Positions 1 to 10,327 of a stretch of 64,000 nucleotides of DNA are shown one piece after another. This stretch comes from Phytophthora sp. 'mugwort' (taxonomy: Eukaryota; Oomycota; Peronosporomycetes; Peronosporales; Peronosporaceae), in NCBI GenBank assembly GCA_033558025.1, contig JAUCEF010000011.1, forward strand, positions 1,116,001 to 1,180,000, in the 5' to 3' direction. The notes beneath the pieces are model-generated. The model was given only the letters and a program-made list of their open reading frames with translations, was not told the DNA's origin and did no database searches. Each line of letters opens with the position of its first letter. Position 1 is the stretch's first letter. The translations under genes were made by a program, and so were the position numbers.

Positions 1-193
1 CCGCTCTTTAGATGCTCCCCGTCGTGGCAGCGGGGCTTCAAACAGCGCCACCGACTCTCGCTAAGATCGCGTACGCGCCAAGGTTAAGTGAGCCCACCAG
101 AGCTGGAGAAAGTTGCTGCCGAGTTTGCAGCCAAGGTGGAGGTGAAAGCAGCTGAACTTGGTATGTCTGTGATACACAATGCCGACCAGAAAG

Positions 194-257
194 GTATTTT
201 CTTATTTGTGGCAACTTGCTTTGTTCTGAATACTAACATTTTATTATGTACTGTAAG
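194..257 (+). other. Probable spliceosomal intron in the pogo-like transposase
   Basis: It starts with GT right after the NADQK codons, contains a perfect TACTAAC branch-site motif at 231-237, and ends with GTAAG at 253-257. The 64-nt length is typical of short introns. Removing it continues a transposase-like reading (NADQ followed by VVN). The exact acceptor is inferred. Confidence 0.5.
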
Positions 258-552
258 TTGTTAATGGAAGCTGCTTTTTTAATATCTACCAAAGAAGACC
301 TTGGACAGAACTGGCGAGAAGACTGTGGTCAAATGCGGCGGTAAGAGTAAGGAACGTGCATCCGAATTGCTGCTAGCAGTCTCAACAGGAAAATGTACCC
401 ACCGTTTTTGGTTTTCAAGTCAAGTCCGTCATCAATTCCTGCTACCTGCGAGCAGAACTTTTTCTTGCGCCACGGGTTTGGGAGGACGGTGTGGAAAGAG
501 GTTGAGGCTTCGCGAGTGAGCGATGACATTCGCATCTACGGCAACACAAAAG

Positions 553-621
553 GTTAGTCCTGTTATGTTTTTATTTTGCAAGTGCACCGAATTAATTATT
601 GTTTTTGCTTGTTAATTTTAG
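553..621 (+). other. Probable spliceosomal intron in the pogo-like transposase
   Basis: GTTAGT at the donor and TTTTAG at the acceptor bound a T-rich 69-nt segment. It separates the IYGNTKG part of the transposase from the part leading into RPNMQKPILLLWDD. Both sides read as transposase and the segment itself does not. Confidence 0.55.
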
Positions 622-1159
622 GCTGATGGAACTCTTATTTATCTACTGCGTTCCTTCGATACCACTTCAGTGGTCGACCTAACATGCAGAAACCCATACT
701 TCTGCTGTGGGATGACTCCTCTGGACATTGGTCCAGCGAAGTCGTCCAGTGCGCTCGGAGCTAAACGTAGTGCTGATGAAAGTGCCGCCCGGAGCTACGT
801 CCGTCTGCCAGCCCGCTGATGCAATGTGGAACGGTCCACTCAAATCTCACCTGCGTGCACAATGGGTTGAATATTTATGGTGGCAGCTTTTATATCGAGA
901 TCCGGGCGTGACGTTCAAGCTTGAAGCATCAACTCGATGAGTAATTTGTCGCTGGGTGACTGTTTCATGGAGACAGATTCCCACAACAGTCACAGCTGGG
1001 TATCGTAAGTGCCAGATTGATTTACCCGCAGAACTCATGGTGGACGACGTCATTAAGCGGCTCGACGAGCTAGGGCTCGTCGACAACAGTGTCGGCGAGA
1101 TTAGCGTGAAAAGAGATTTCCACCGAGAAGACTTCATTGATGACGAGGCCGTTGTATAA

Positions 1160-2149
1160 TATTGCACAAAATAAATTCATTTTTCGTCGAGAAGTACCGT
1201 AAGTGCAGGACGTTGTGTGTTACATGGATTGGACTGCCCGAATTTCGTGCACGTCTTGTGTATATCATAACAAATAATAGTCGGTACTTTGCAGACGACG
1301 AAGAGACCTCCGTTGGTCAGGCTGTACTGGTAGGGGGTATTGCATATTTAAAGGAAGGGCGGGTCGCGCGAAGCTTGTGGGAGTTTCACAATGAGGGGTT
1401 ATCGTGCATTTCACAGACTGAGTCCGACACCCGGTATCTTGTTCTTTTGTGTCCACCGGGACCCCAAGCGAATAGCTAGCGACACACGTTTTTGACCAAT
1501 GACAGAAGCACAGTTCAGAGCCCACAGAATAGACTCCTTTCCAAGGCAGCTACCGAGCTTCCACCCCGAGATATTCACGCCCTGCTGCCACAGAGGCTTC
1601 TGGATGTATGCTGCTGAGAAAGGGAACCGACATCTCGGCGAGCGCTGCATGCCGCCCGGTCGGCGCCGTTACCCAAGAATATACCGCTGATGTTGACGCC
1701 CCTCAGGTTCTACAAGACGTGGTAATATTACGCCGACCACAGCACCCCAGTCTATCGACGAGCAAAGCCCGCAACAGCTTTCTGCTCTGAAGCGCATCGA
1801 GACGCTTTAATGAGAGCAGCGCTTATCGCGGAGGTGACGACGCTTGCGTATGCAGTTCGAACAGCTGACATTGGCCAAGTCGAGACTCGTTTGGCGGCGG
1901 TAGTGGAGTGTATGGGGGGTTAGATTGCCTTGGTCATCCCCCAGCTGCTCGGACACGGGTGCTTGGTATTACCCGTGATGTAGCAAGAGAAAGGGACACA
2001 CGGCAGCGTTATTTCGGCAGCCGCATCGGAACGTAAAGAGGAGTCAAAATTGTGCCAGCGCAAACGTCACCATCCAGATTCCCGACAGATCCCGCTGTGA
2101 CAGCGAAACGGAAGCGTTGAAAAGGCGATGCTATTAAAAAAAAAATGCA
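1160..2149. other. No recognisable gene
   Basis: Only short open frames with no family resemblance. One frame around 1800-1920 reads as an alanine-rich, possibly helical stretch (ALMRAALIAEVTTLAYAVRT). It could be a decayed N-terminal part of the Ulp1-like gene that follows, but I cannot support this further. Confidence 0.3.
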
Positions 2150-3131
2150 GAAACCCGGATCGAAAACACAGTCGGTAATCGATGCGAAGTTACGGATGAT
2201 ATTGAAGATGAGCCGAGCCCGAGTGATGAAGCCGCAGATAGATTGTCTGGTGACATAAAGTCCGACAGTAATACTAGGATTTCGAGCAGTCGGGAAATCG
2301 AGAGTGGCGGGAACTTTGAGCCAAGCAGCTCCGCCAACAACAATGCGGAAGATAACGATGTGGATAATGCTGGAGATGCCGTGTCGCACCGTTTTTTCAA
2401 GAAGCGCGTTCCGAAACGAAACGCTCTGGTAGTCTGGACGGACCTCGAAGACAGTAACACCCGCGAACGGTTCATATTTTCCTGTCGGATCTTAATAGCT
2501 TGCATGCGGACGGTCTTCTTTGACACACCGCGCTAGACTACTTCATCTAATAATACAGCGTCCGTGAAACTGGACTAGTGCATGTGTGTGGATCTGAAAT
2601 GTATGCATTGATGGAGACTGCAAGATATACCCGGAATTTAACAAAGAAATCGCGCTTTTTTCGGGAAATGATTGCGTTGTATGACTGGACATCCTACAAA
2701 TACGTATTCATTCCCGTGTCAGGTCGCAATTATTGGCGTTTTCTTGTTGTCAAGAACCCCATGCACGGGAATCCGACAAAAACTTACCAGGTGAACTCGA
2801 TGAAAAATGCTCACACCTCTGCATATGCTGCATTTGATATCTGAAATGGTTTCTCGGACAAAATCATGCAAACAAATCAAGCAGTACGGCCGCGTTTAAG
2901 CGGAGTACCTTTGCCGACTATATGAAACCACAGCAAAGGAACTGCTCGGATTGTGGTCTCTATGCTCTTCACTACGTGGATGTGATTTCAAAGAATAAAA
3001 TTGCGTCTACAAGATTTCATCGACGAGAAGATTACCGCGTGGACGTCAAGATGAGTCAACGCCATAAAAGCAGCTGCATACCGGTCTCAACTATGCAGAA
3101 CACTTTCACCGAAATGTTTATGACACTATAG
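2150..3131 (+). pseudogene. Ulp1/C48 SUMO-protease-like gene, broken
   Basis: Ulp1-family cysteine peptidases cleave SUMO-like tags with a His-Asp-Cys triad and an oxyanion Gln. An acidic, low-complexity leader (2243-2536, rich in D, N, S and E) precedes the catalytic region. In 2578-2844 the WTSYKYVFIPVSG....W..LVV strand pattern matches the family. The position usually held by His is Tyr (codon 2731-2733, in RNYWRF), and the usual Asp of the DS motif is Asn (2794-2796). After a stop and frame change, 2922-3131 has the QxNxxDCG motif, with Gln at 2934-2936 and Cys at 2952-2954, followed by LYALHYV. Loss of His and Asp plus the frameshift make it non-catalytic. In oomycetes such proteases are often multicopy and carried with repeats; capture by a transposon is possible but unproven. 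Confidence 0.6.
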
Positions 3132-4182
3132 AATCTAAGGCATTTTTACCGATGTGCATCCCTAGTAGCAGACTTCTAATCTGGCTATACCGATCATGAC
3201 GATACCGCAAAATGTACGTGCCGCGAAGTTACACTGCGATAAGTGTAGCAAAGTTATTGTGCCGCATTTCGTTGATCAGCGAAGTGGTACCGCACAGTTA
3301 CATTAGGGTACCTCAAGCGGTATCACAATATGTTCGGCACTGCTGCAGTGAGGTACCGCAGATTTACATTGCGGCACGCACCACAATAACAAATTGGAAT
3401 AAGTCTTGCGTAGTCTCAAGTAATAGCATAGACTCAAGTCAGTAGCCTCCGCAAAACTAAACTATGTCTAGGCCCTGTACTGGGCGATGCAGACGGACTT
3501 ACAAACGTTTGAGCTTTTAAGCATGGTTAGTTACATGGCGGCCTTCCTTCTACTACCTAGCATTTCCAGGTCGCTGGCTGCTTTAGGCTACACTATGCTG
3601 TATGGGGGACTGGGCTCCGGTGGTCTCATTGAGAATTTGCCTGGCGAGGTCTTCTCTGAAAACTTCGGGTTGTTGGACATCCAGTTCAACGTCTCTATTG
3701 TGCCTTTCATGATAAATCAAGGGTACCAATAGTCTGCTTTATAGCAGTGCTCTCCTCTATTCCGCGTGAAAGCACAAGTTGTGAGCTCACCGCCTTCACG
3801 ACGGCAATGACGGCGTCGACGATTAAAAAGACGACGCTCGTCAGAACCACACCACTTGGTACCGTACTTCCAACACACTAGCAGCACGGCTTCCATTCAA
3901 CTAATTCAACTAATCGGCCACTCCTTCCACAAATCATTCACAGACGCTAAACTACGACTCATTGTGTAGCTCATCGACCGGCTTTCTAGAGCTTTTGGAA
4001 TTTAACGTAGAGTACGTATTAGTATGCCGTCGTCTATTGTTATAGAGTTTCCTACGACGCCACCGAGCGTACTGCATTGGATGGTACTCAATTTCTTGCT
4101 AAACTAGGAGCCTGGACCGGCTACTGAAACCACACGACGGCGATTGACATTCGACATCAGCAAGATGGATTAGAATGTTATG
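3132..4182. other. No recognisable gene; short diverged repeats at 3203-3380
   Basis: A hydrophobic 81-codon open frame at 3487-3732 has no family I recognise and may be chance. Between 3203 and 3380 a degenerate motif of the form T(A/G)CCGCNNANTTACA recurs at about 3203, 3219, 3259, 3288 and 3354. Nothing else stands out. Confidence 0.35.
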
Positions 4183-5449
4183 CTAGATGTAACTCAAACT
4201 CCGAGACTTATTCTTTGACCCAAACTTCGTCAAAGCAGCAAACAGTTCGTCGGCAGGGTCGCCGTCACTACTGTTGCTACCAGTACCTTGTTTATCCGGA
4301 GCAGATTCCGACCAGGCGTTGCGAAACTCAGCTCCGTAGACGTCTTGTCTGCTAATAAACCAGTCGTTAGGATCATCGTAAAAAGCACATCTACCGATGC
4401 CATCCATCACCACATTTTCAGGAACCTGGCGCCACCCTGTCATTAGCCAGGATACAACCGTCTCGATAGAAGGGGGTGTGGATTTCCATCGCGGGTGTAT
4501 GCCACTTGATCGGAGCGCTTCCAAGCATCGATTAAAAACGACAAGTGGTCCTTGAAGGCTTGAAGATCCCACGGCACCTGCCTGCAAATAGGGCATGAGT
4601 CCACCTGTCCATCGGCTTGCGCCACAGTGGGGTAATGCCATTCGAGCCACTGAAGTAGCATTTCTTGACCACCCTTGCGCGAGGTTAAAAGGAAACGTAG
4701 CAGCGTTCAAGTTGCTCCATAGGCCCCCGAGTTTTTTTTTTCAGATTAAGCAGGGAGGCAACTTTTTTCAGAGGCGGTCACAGCTAACGCCGCGGTAATA
4801 CGCATGGAAGCGAAACCAGTCGATCGAATGGCGACATGGCGGCGGCCAACTCGGCGATAGTCGGTTGCGAGGATCCTCGAATAGATGGCGGTTTCGTCCA
4901 TGAGGATGGTTCTGGCCCAGTCATTGTGGGCTTGTGCTCCTGAAGCAAGCGCATGAACGCGAGAGCTCGCTTAACCAGTACATCGTCCGTAAGTATCTTC
5001 AGGTTCGTACGGCGGCGGAGGCTGAGTTTGTTTCTTGCCATGAATCCGTTCACCCACGGGTCTGACGCAGAAAAAACGAAACCGGATGCTCCTCATGATC
5101 TTCTTCTGAGCGACTCTCCAGAAACATCAATCGGGCTTGAGCAGCAATCCAGTCACGCGAAACCTTCTCCTTGTTGAGCCGGCGCTCATAGATCATGTCC
5201 ACCAGAGTGTCCTCCGCCTCACCAAGCATTGGACGTCGCCCGCCGCCTTAAGTCGCTGGCGATTACCAGAGGCAGCAAGAATATCATCTCTTTGGCGCCA
5301 ACACCGACGGAACGATGCAGTACTATACGCCAACCACGCTGTCGGGGCTGCGCTTCCGCACGAGACAGCACGCCGCCTCCCTCTGTGGCAATCCGGTCGA
5401 TGGCCTGCCTCTTGATGCTGAGTTCCACGCTTTTTCGTCTGGCTGGCAT
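4183..5449 (-). pseudogene. pogo-like (DDE_1) transposase, nearly full length but broken
   Basis: Read leftward from a plausible start at 5449 (MPARRKSVELSIKRQAIDRIA). The N-terminus is a helix-turn-helix of the type found in oomycete pogo-like transposases, followed in another frame by the WRQRDDILAAS segment. A CENPB-like second HTH (ARNKLSLRRRTNLKILTDD) lies near 5045-4980. The first catalytic Asp is in ILMDETAI, codon 4896-4898, followed by a reading like RRHVAIRSTGFASMRITA in a shifted frame. A W..EMLLQWLEWHYP stretch lies near 4670-4630. A C-terminal part, FKDHLSFLIDAWKRSDQVAYTRDGN then VVSWLMTGWRQVPENVV and DVYGAEFRNAW, runs to the stop near 4183. The segment expected to carry the second catalytic Asp appears missing between about 4640 and 4580. 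At least four frame changes are needed to read it through. Confidence 0.75.
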
Positions 5450-6502
5450 CTTGGTGAACGATGCGAGCAAACGTCCGAGCTGCTGCACTCAATACCATAA
5501 ATAGCGGAGCATAGTCAACCTCCTGGCAAGTGCGATCCACACCGCGATGCCGATCTTCCAGTGAACCTCCAAGGTACTACAGGGTAGCGCGGAATCAGCT
5601 TGCTGTTTCATCGAACGGTCCAGCGCACTCTATTTGATGGTACTCTGTTCTTATATAATACCATAGAACAGGGTCCTTTTATTCACAGGGAACTATATTA
5701 CCTTACCGTATACTGTTCGGTATTCTACGTTAGGCTTTCGTCAGGTCTCGCCGATACAACAGGGACGAACCTGGACACGGAGCTTCCGTCTGGAACCATC
5801 TGACCTGAAGAATTGTGATGCCTCGTGAAAGAGGTCCCAGGATCTGCATCACTTCTTTTAAACCGTGTAATGAGCTGCTCAGTTTTCTTGTATTAATGTC
5901 TTGAGATCGTGATGGACTCCGTCAAGCTTTGCTTGCAAAATTGGCATGTTTTTGCCGTTGCTGCTCAGACTCACTACCCGCCTCGTCTCTTGTTTGTACT
6001 CGTTTGACTAAATATTGGATGCTGCCGCATTGAATGGCCGGGCATCCAGTCACTCATAATGGCTGCATCTTGCAGAAGACCCCCCCCACAAGATATGTAG
6101 GAGCTCCAAAACTCCCCGGCGGCAATTGTTTGTTCACGCCCACCGCCATTAAGAGATGTTTGCCACATTGCTCTTTGTGGAAACACCCTGCGTTTGCAAT
6201 GTGAGTGATGGATCAACGTGAGCACGGGCAAGAAAGTAACTAACTTTCGCCTCCGTCCGCTTCCATTTCTTGAGGGTCTGCGCTGGATCTTCCGTCTCAA
6301 TATGGAACCAACTTGGCTTGCCGGTGCTGAAACGCCAACGAGTCGACCACTGTTATGGTCCGTAACGATGGTGAAAGACTGTTTCAGCGATGCCATGTAG
6401 AATTCGACCGGACGATGGTGCGAGGACGGAAACTAGGTCCAGCACAGCTAATCTAAGCCTCCTTCAGGGCTATGACCACACGCAGTTCGCTCTAAAAGGA
6501 TG
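5450..6502. other. No assignable gene; one 140-codon open frame on minus strand
   Basis: The open frame at 5974-6396 (-) is basic and of low complexity. An alternative frame of the same stretch contains SWFHIETEDPAQTLKKWKR, which could be the downstream part of the SANT-like fragment at 6503-6733. An imperfect hairpin is seen at 5645-5671 (CTGTTCT and AGAACAG arms). I see no clear gene. Confidence 0.3.
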
Positions 6503-6733
6503 TCATTTGGGCTCCGCCAGCTCTCCAAAAATGCTTGGCACGAAGTGCTGAAAGGCCATCGATATATTCTTCGTACACGACTGCCGTGAACTGATCAGTC
6601 GTGTGTCCGACTGGGAGCGTCCTGATATGTCGCGCTTCCAAGCCGATATCAGCAGAAGCACTTCGTCAGATGTCCACGCCTTGCCTCGGGTGCCTTTTGC
6701 GCCAGCAATTCTCATAACTGCTCGCCAAAACAC
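6503..6733 (-). pseudogene. Possible SANT/Myb-like domain fragment
   Basis: The translation contains RGKAWTSDEVLLLISAWKRDI, a W...E...L..AW pattern like the first helix of SANT/Myb or trihelix domains used for DNA binding. The frame stops at 6503 without the later helices being clear. It could be part of a transposon-associated SANT protein or a decayed host gene; the short match leaves chance possible. Confidence 0.35.
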
Positions 6734-7499
6734 ACTATGCTGCAGTCGCCACTGCTGGACGACTGGTTGACAGAGGATGTGAAGTTGTATACAAAAAATG
6801 TAAAAGGTAGTCTATTCCGGAAAACTGAACACACGCCCGGTATACCACACACATTTAATCGGAATAGCGTATACCGGTACCATTAAGCTTGAACCACCCC
6901 AATGCGTCGTCCTTCTGGCCGGGACTAGTAGATTTCATGAAGATGTACACTACAGCGCTGTACACATATTGTTTTTGACTTTTTACAGTACAGACGGTAG
7001 TGGAATATCTGTCCCCCGTTGTTGTCACCTACCAAGTCGGAATTGGCGGAAGTGGATCCGAACTAAAGGGAGGGTGAATGACAAAATCGGAGGCGAGCGG
7101 TTGCGAGGTCGTAGCATACCCGCGTGGGGCCCGCGAAAACGGGTCACGCGGTATTTGCGAAGGCGGGCGCATTCCAGCGAGCCGATAACTGTAGCGGGAC
7201 GACTTTAGAATGTTGGCGAAGTGTCACGGTTCGCGCTAGGACGACCGGTTGACACTCCTTATGGACTATCTGAGCCACGCGTGTGCAGTGGCATCCCGTC
7301 GCCGGGCCGCCGAATGTCTTCGCGAAGGAGGAGCGTACCAAGCTTGAAGAGACCGGTGTCGCGTTCCCACAGTGGAACGTCTGGACCGCGACGAGGGAAC
7401 TCATGTACGGGAGCACTTGGCATGTAAAAGGTAATGAGTATAACTAAGGAGAAGGGGTGTATGTGCGAGCGCTTGGAGGACGCTCGGAAACGTAAGGTG
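6734..7499. other. No recognisable gene; interleaved inverted repeats at 6812-6877
   Basis: Two short perfect inverted repeats interlock here. CTATTCCG (6812-6819) pairs with CGGAATAG (6860-6867), and CCGGTATAC (6837-6845) pairs with GTATACCGG (6869-6877). A 12-bp palindrome TACAGCGCTGTA lies near 6951-6962. Open frames at 6969-7208 and 7144-7427 have no family I recognise. Confidence 0.35.
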
Positions 7500-7648
7500 T
7501 GTTGAAGTAGTCAGCTCGGACGTCGATGGATTAATGGGCACATTCAGACAAAAGATTTATATTGACTAGTTATCTTTCGTATGTATAACTAAATGAATCG
7601 CTTTCTGAATTTCATCCCTGTTTGACTAGCTAGTGCATAGTTTCAACA
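7500..7648 (+). repeat. 5' LTR of the copia element
   Basis: The 149-bp segment begins TGTTGAA and ends TTCAACA, a 7-bp terminal inverted repeat with the TG...CA ends expected of an LTR. It ends 25 bp before the gag ATG. No second copy is seen downstream, so the call rests on ends and position. Confidence 0.6.
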
Positions 7649-7668
7649 GGTTAGCAGCCGCAACTTAG
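7649..7668 (+). other. Candidate primer-binding site
   Basis: The bases right after the LTR (GGTTAGCAGCCGC...) are where a tRNA primer would anneal. The complement contains CTGCTAA, an anticodon-loop-like string. This hints at priming by an internal tRNA fragment as in Drosophila copia; the tRNA identity is not established. Confidence 0.25.
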
Positions 7669-7673
7669 GAAAT

Positions 7674-8160
7674 ATGAGTCTTCAGTCTTCGTCAAGGGAG
7701 CATAGCGTTGAGTCGGATCTTGGGGAGCGCCGCGCTGATCCAGATTTTAGAAGACTAATTAAAACTTTCAAGATTGGCATTTTCGATGGATCAGTCGAGC
7801 ATGGAGCAATTGACTCTGGAGTGGCCACGTGGTTTACACGCTTTGAAGCATTCCTTGAAATGCAGGAAGATCTCCACCAACTTCGACTTCCCTGGACACA
7901 TGAAAAATGCGCTGCTTTTTCAGCATTTGGGAGGAGCAGCAACCAATGGTATATTTCTAATGTAATTAATTTGCGCACGCGTTCTTTTTTTTTCGAGCAT
8001 TGTGCGCGAATTCAAAAGATATTCTGGCAGCAAATTGTCCAAGGCACAAATTGGGCAACTGGTGGCTAACGAAAGAAAGAAAAGCAATGAAACGTACCGG
8101 GAGTATTCACTGCAACTCCGGACAATGGCTGCAGCGATTTCTCATGATGGTTTGAAACTT
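7674..8160 (+). pseudogene. copia gag, N-terminal part
   Basis: The first frame (7674 to about 8010) has the copia gag pattern of a short acidic leader, a glycine-asparagine-like F-G/D-G segment (IGIFDGS) and a WFTRFEAFL helix. It then shifts frame after an F-rich run and continues as SKLSKAQIGQLVANERKKSNETYREY to about 8160. The start ATG at 7674 lies 25 bp past the LTR end. Gag would form the particle shell. Confidence 0.55.
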
Positions 8161-8460
8161 TGGTGTTCAATAATCTAGCACTCAGCTCATTTATTTTTAA
8201 TGCATGGCGCAAGCACACAGACAACTTACGCATGGTAATTCGGGAAGATTCAAGACACCCATCTCATGAGTTTGGCTGAGCCATCACCAGGCTATGCACA
8301 ATCGCAGCCACCAATGTGTCCTGTCATTTCCCGCCTCGATAGTCAGTGCCTGCGAATCAACTACAAAATACCCTCAAGCCAAATACGGGAAAGCGAAAAT
8401 TAGCAGAGACCGAATATAAAAGGGAAGGTAACTAACTATAAGAGACGTGATTAATCGAAA

Positions 8461-8520
8461 ATGTGCTGCGGCACTTGTGGAAAATTGGGACATACTACCG
8501 GATATCACGACAGATATGTG
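8461..8520 (+). pseudogene. copia gag zinc-knuckle remnant
   Basis: CGTCGKLGHTTGYH matches the CX2CX4HX4C nucleic-acid-binding knuckle except that the last Cys is His. The change may weaken zinc binding or reflect decay. Confidence 0.5.
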
Positions 8521-8657
8521 GCACGTCAGTCAAGTGGAGTAGCTTATCTTGCTGATCCTGTCGGAAAATTACGTGATGGGGAAAAATTAAACGAGATGAC
8601 AAATCAAAAAATGAAGATAGTGAACCACGCTCATTCAATTGAAGATCGTGGGAACCC

Positions 8658-8858
8658 TTGGAGTCCAAGGCTCAATTTTCTGACCCTGGCATTCCAAAAG
8701 GTGCCCCGATTATTGACTCTGGTTCGACTTATCACGTGATTGATATCGTGAAAAATTATTTGATGTTCACAATTGCGAGACGCACGTTCTCGAGATTGCA
8801 AATGGTGTGCTGTTGTGTGGTAACGAAAAGGGGGAAAAATGATTATGGACGAACTTAG
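8658..8858 (+). pseudogene. copia aspartic protease remnant
   Basis: The motif IIDSGSTYHVI has the D-S/T-G active site of retroviral-type aspartic proteases (Asp codon 8715-8717), in the position expected between gag knuckle and integrase. The frame is lost after about 60 codons. Confidence 0.55.
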
Positions 8859-9847
8859 TGGTGCAGGGTTAGACAATGTTGTCTATGCTTCTGGGTTTAA
8901 GCGAGCTCTCCTCTCAGTGAAACAATTAACTGATGGCGGAATGAAAATTGAATTTACCGATAAGGAGTGCTTGATTTATGATAAACCAATATTACGGGGT
9001 TCGGTGCGGCGAGGAGTATAACGTTAAATATTCCGGCCGATATGGCGGCCTGTGCTTTACGGCTAAATTCAATTGAGGACTGGCACCAACGACTCGGCCA
9101 TGTAAGCCATCGCTCAATAGTGAAACTCTCCAAATATAATGATGTCAAAGGGCTCGAAATCGCGGGCCCACTGACACCATCTAAGCCATGTGAATTGTGC
9201 CCACAAGGGAGGATTGGTCGAGCTCCTGCACCAAGACAGGCCTCGAGGCCTTCCGGAACACAAGACGAAGTTTGCCATGGCGACCTCGCTGGTCCGTTCG
9301 GGCAAAGTTATCATGGTAACCGGTATTATTATGCCTTAAAGTGGATAGGATACACAACCATTTATTTTTTAAGCACAAGGATGAAGCGGCAACTTGTTTC
9401 TGAAATTATATGAACATTGTTAACCGGCGATTTAACAAATCGAAAATTAACAAGGTATACAGATCTGACAACGGCGGAGAATTTCGAGATGGGGAGTTCC
9501 GAAAAGTGTGCGATGACGAAGGTATTACAATGGAAATGTCTGAGCTCGACGTTCATTATCAAAATGATGTCATAGAACGTACACATCGAACTATTGCAGA
9601 CGCTACTCGTACTCTCATGCTGCAAGCCAAACTCCCACACTATCTATGGGAATACGAGGTTCGAAGTGCTGTGGACGAAAGAAATCGTGTCTTCTCTCGC
9701 TCCGATCCTAACAAAACGCCTTTCGAAAAATTTGGGGGACGACAACCTGACTTAAAGCTTGTCAGAACGATTGGGCAACGGTATGCCGTACTCATACCTC
9801 CAGAAAAAAGATCGACATTTTTTTTTAATTTACAAGTTCCGACCTAA
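8839..9847 (+). pseudogene. copia GAG-pre-integrase and integrase core
   Basis: 8839-9021 and 9042-9413 carry the GAG-pre-integrase region and the HHCC zinc finger (WHQRLGHVSHRS, then CELC). The first catalytic Asp is in CHGDLAGPF (9282-9284). A frame change with overlapping ATGA at 9410-9413 leads to the rest of the core: Asp in YRSDNGGEF (9467-9469) and Glu in NDVIERTHRT (9575-9577). Exactly 35 residues separate these two, the usual DD35E spacing. The frame ends at 9847 after a T-rich run. All three acidic residues survive even though the frame is broken. Confidence 0.8.
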
Positions 9848-10200
9848 AGGCAGGCCAGGCATTTTTATTGGAAGTGATCCTCAAAGAAAAGGATACTTTG
9901 TTTATGTCCCACGGAGAGGTAATAGGTAGTAAAGTGGTGCACAGTCGAAGTGTTATTTTTCTAGAGCCACCGAAGTCTGAATCAAAAGTGAGTGGTTCAT
10001 CTGGTAATGTCGTGATCGCAAATCATCCGGAACCTGACGTGATCGACAAATCGGATCCGTTACCTATAATTTCCGACACTGACGCAAATCATCGAGATGA
10101 TGACGAAGATAATGAAGATGACAATCCCAGACACGGATCACGAACCAAAGTAAATAGTATGGACGAATCTGTTGGACCTGCTTTGACTCCGATGAAGTGA
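9840..10200 (+). pseudogene. copia integrase C-terminal and acidic linker region
   Basis: The frame crossing 9825-9920 reads FRPKGRPGIFIGSDPQRKGYF, the GKKR-like integrase C-terminal motif. After a further shift it gives KVVHSRSVIFLE, which in copia polyproteins precedes the linker to reverse transcriptase. An acidic D/E/N-rich tail runs to 10200. Confidence 0.55.
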
Positions 10201-10327
10201 ATGAGATTAATGTTTTTAATTTGCCCCATCTCCGACGATCAGCACGGGTCGCAAATCGGTCTCTTGGCTTAGTACTCAGTGCTGCGAATGTCATGTTACG
10301 GGAGTTATTCAGGAGCACCTAAACTTG

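Larger units (their letters stand above)
1..1159 (+). pseudogene. pogo-like (DDE_1) transposase, 5'-truncated by window edge, frameshifted
   Basis: Remnant of a DDE_1 (pogo/Tigger-type) transposase, an enzyme that would cut and paste its own element in the nucleus. In order the translation shows a basic stretch after a CENPB-type HTH (about 30-95), the NADQ motif (178-191), KTVVKCGGKSKERA (about 310-365), HGFGRTVWKEVEA (about 470-515, another frame), KPILLLWDDSSGHW (about 690-730) and QPADAMWNGPLK (809-845). The last two hold the second and third acidic positions (D near 711-716, D at 818-820). The C-terminal part continues through VTAGYRKC to a stop at 1157-1159. Frame changes occur near 366-390 and 750, and an in-frame stop lies at 938-940. 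Two probable introns, 194-257 and 553-621, interrupt it. The N-terminal DNA-binding domain would lie left of the window. The family call is firm; exact frame breaks are approximate. Confidence 0.8.

Noticed and set aside
3487..3732. 81-codon hydrophobic open frame as a membrane protein gene
   Set aside because: No recognised family, no supporting context, and its length is within chance for this region.
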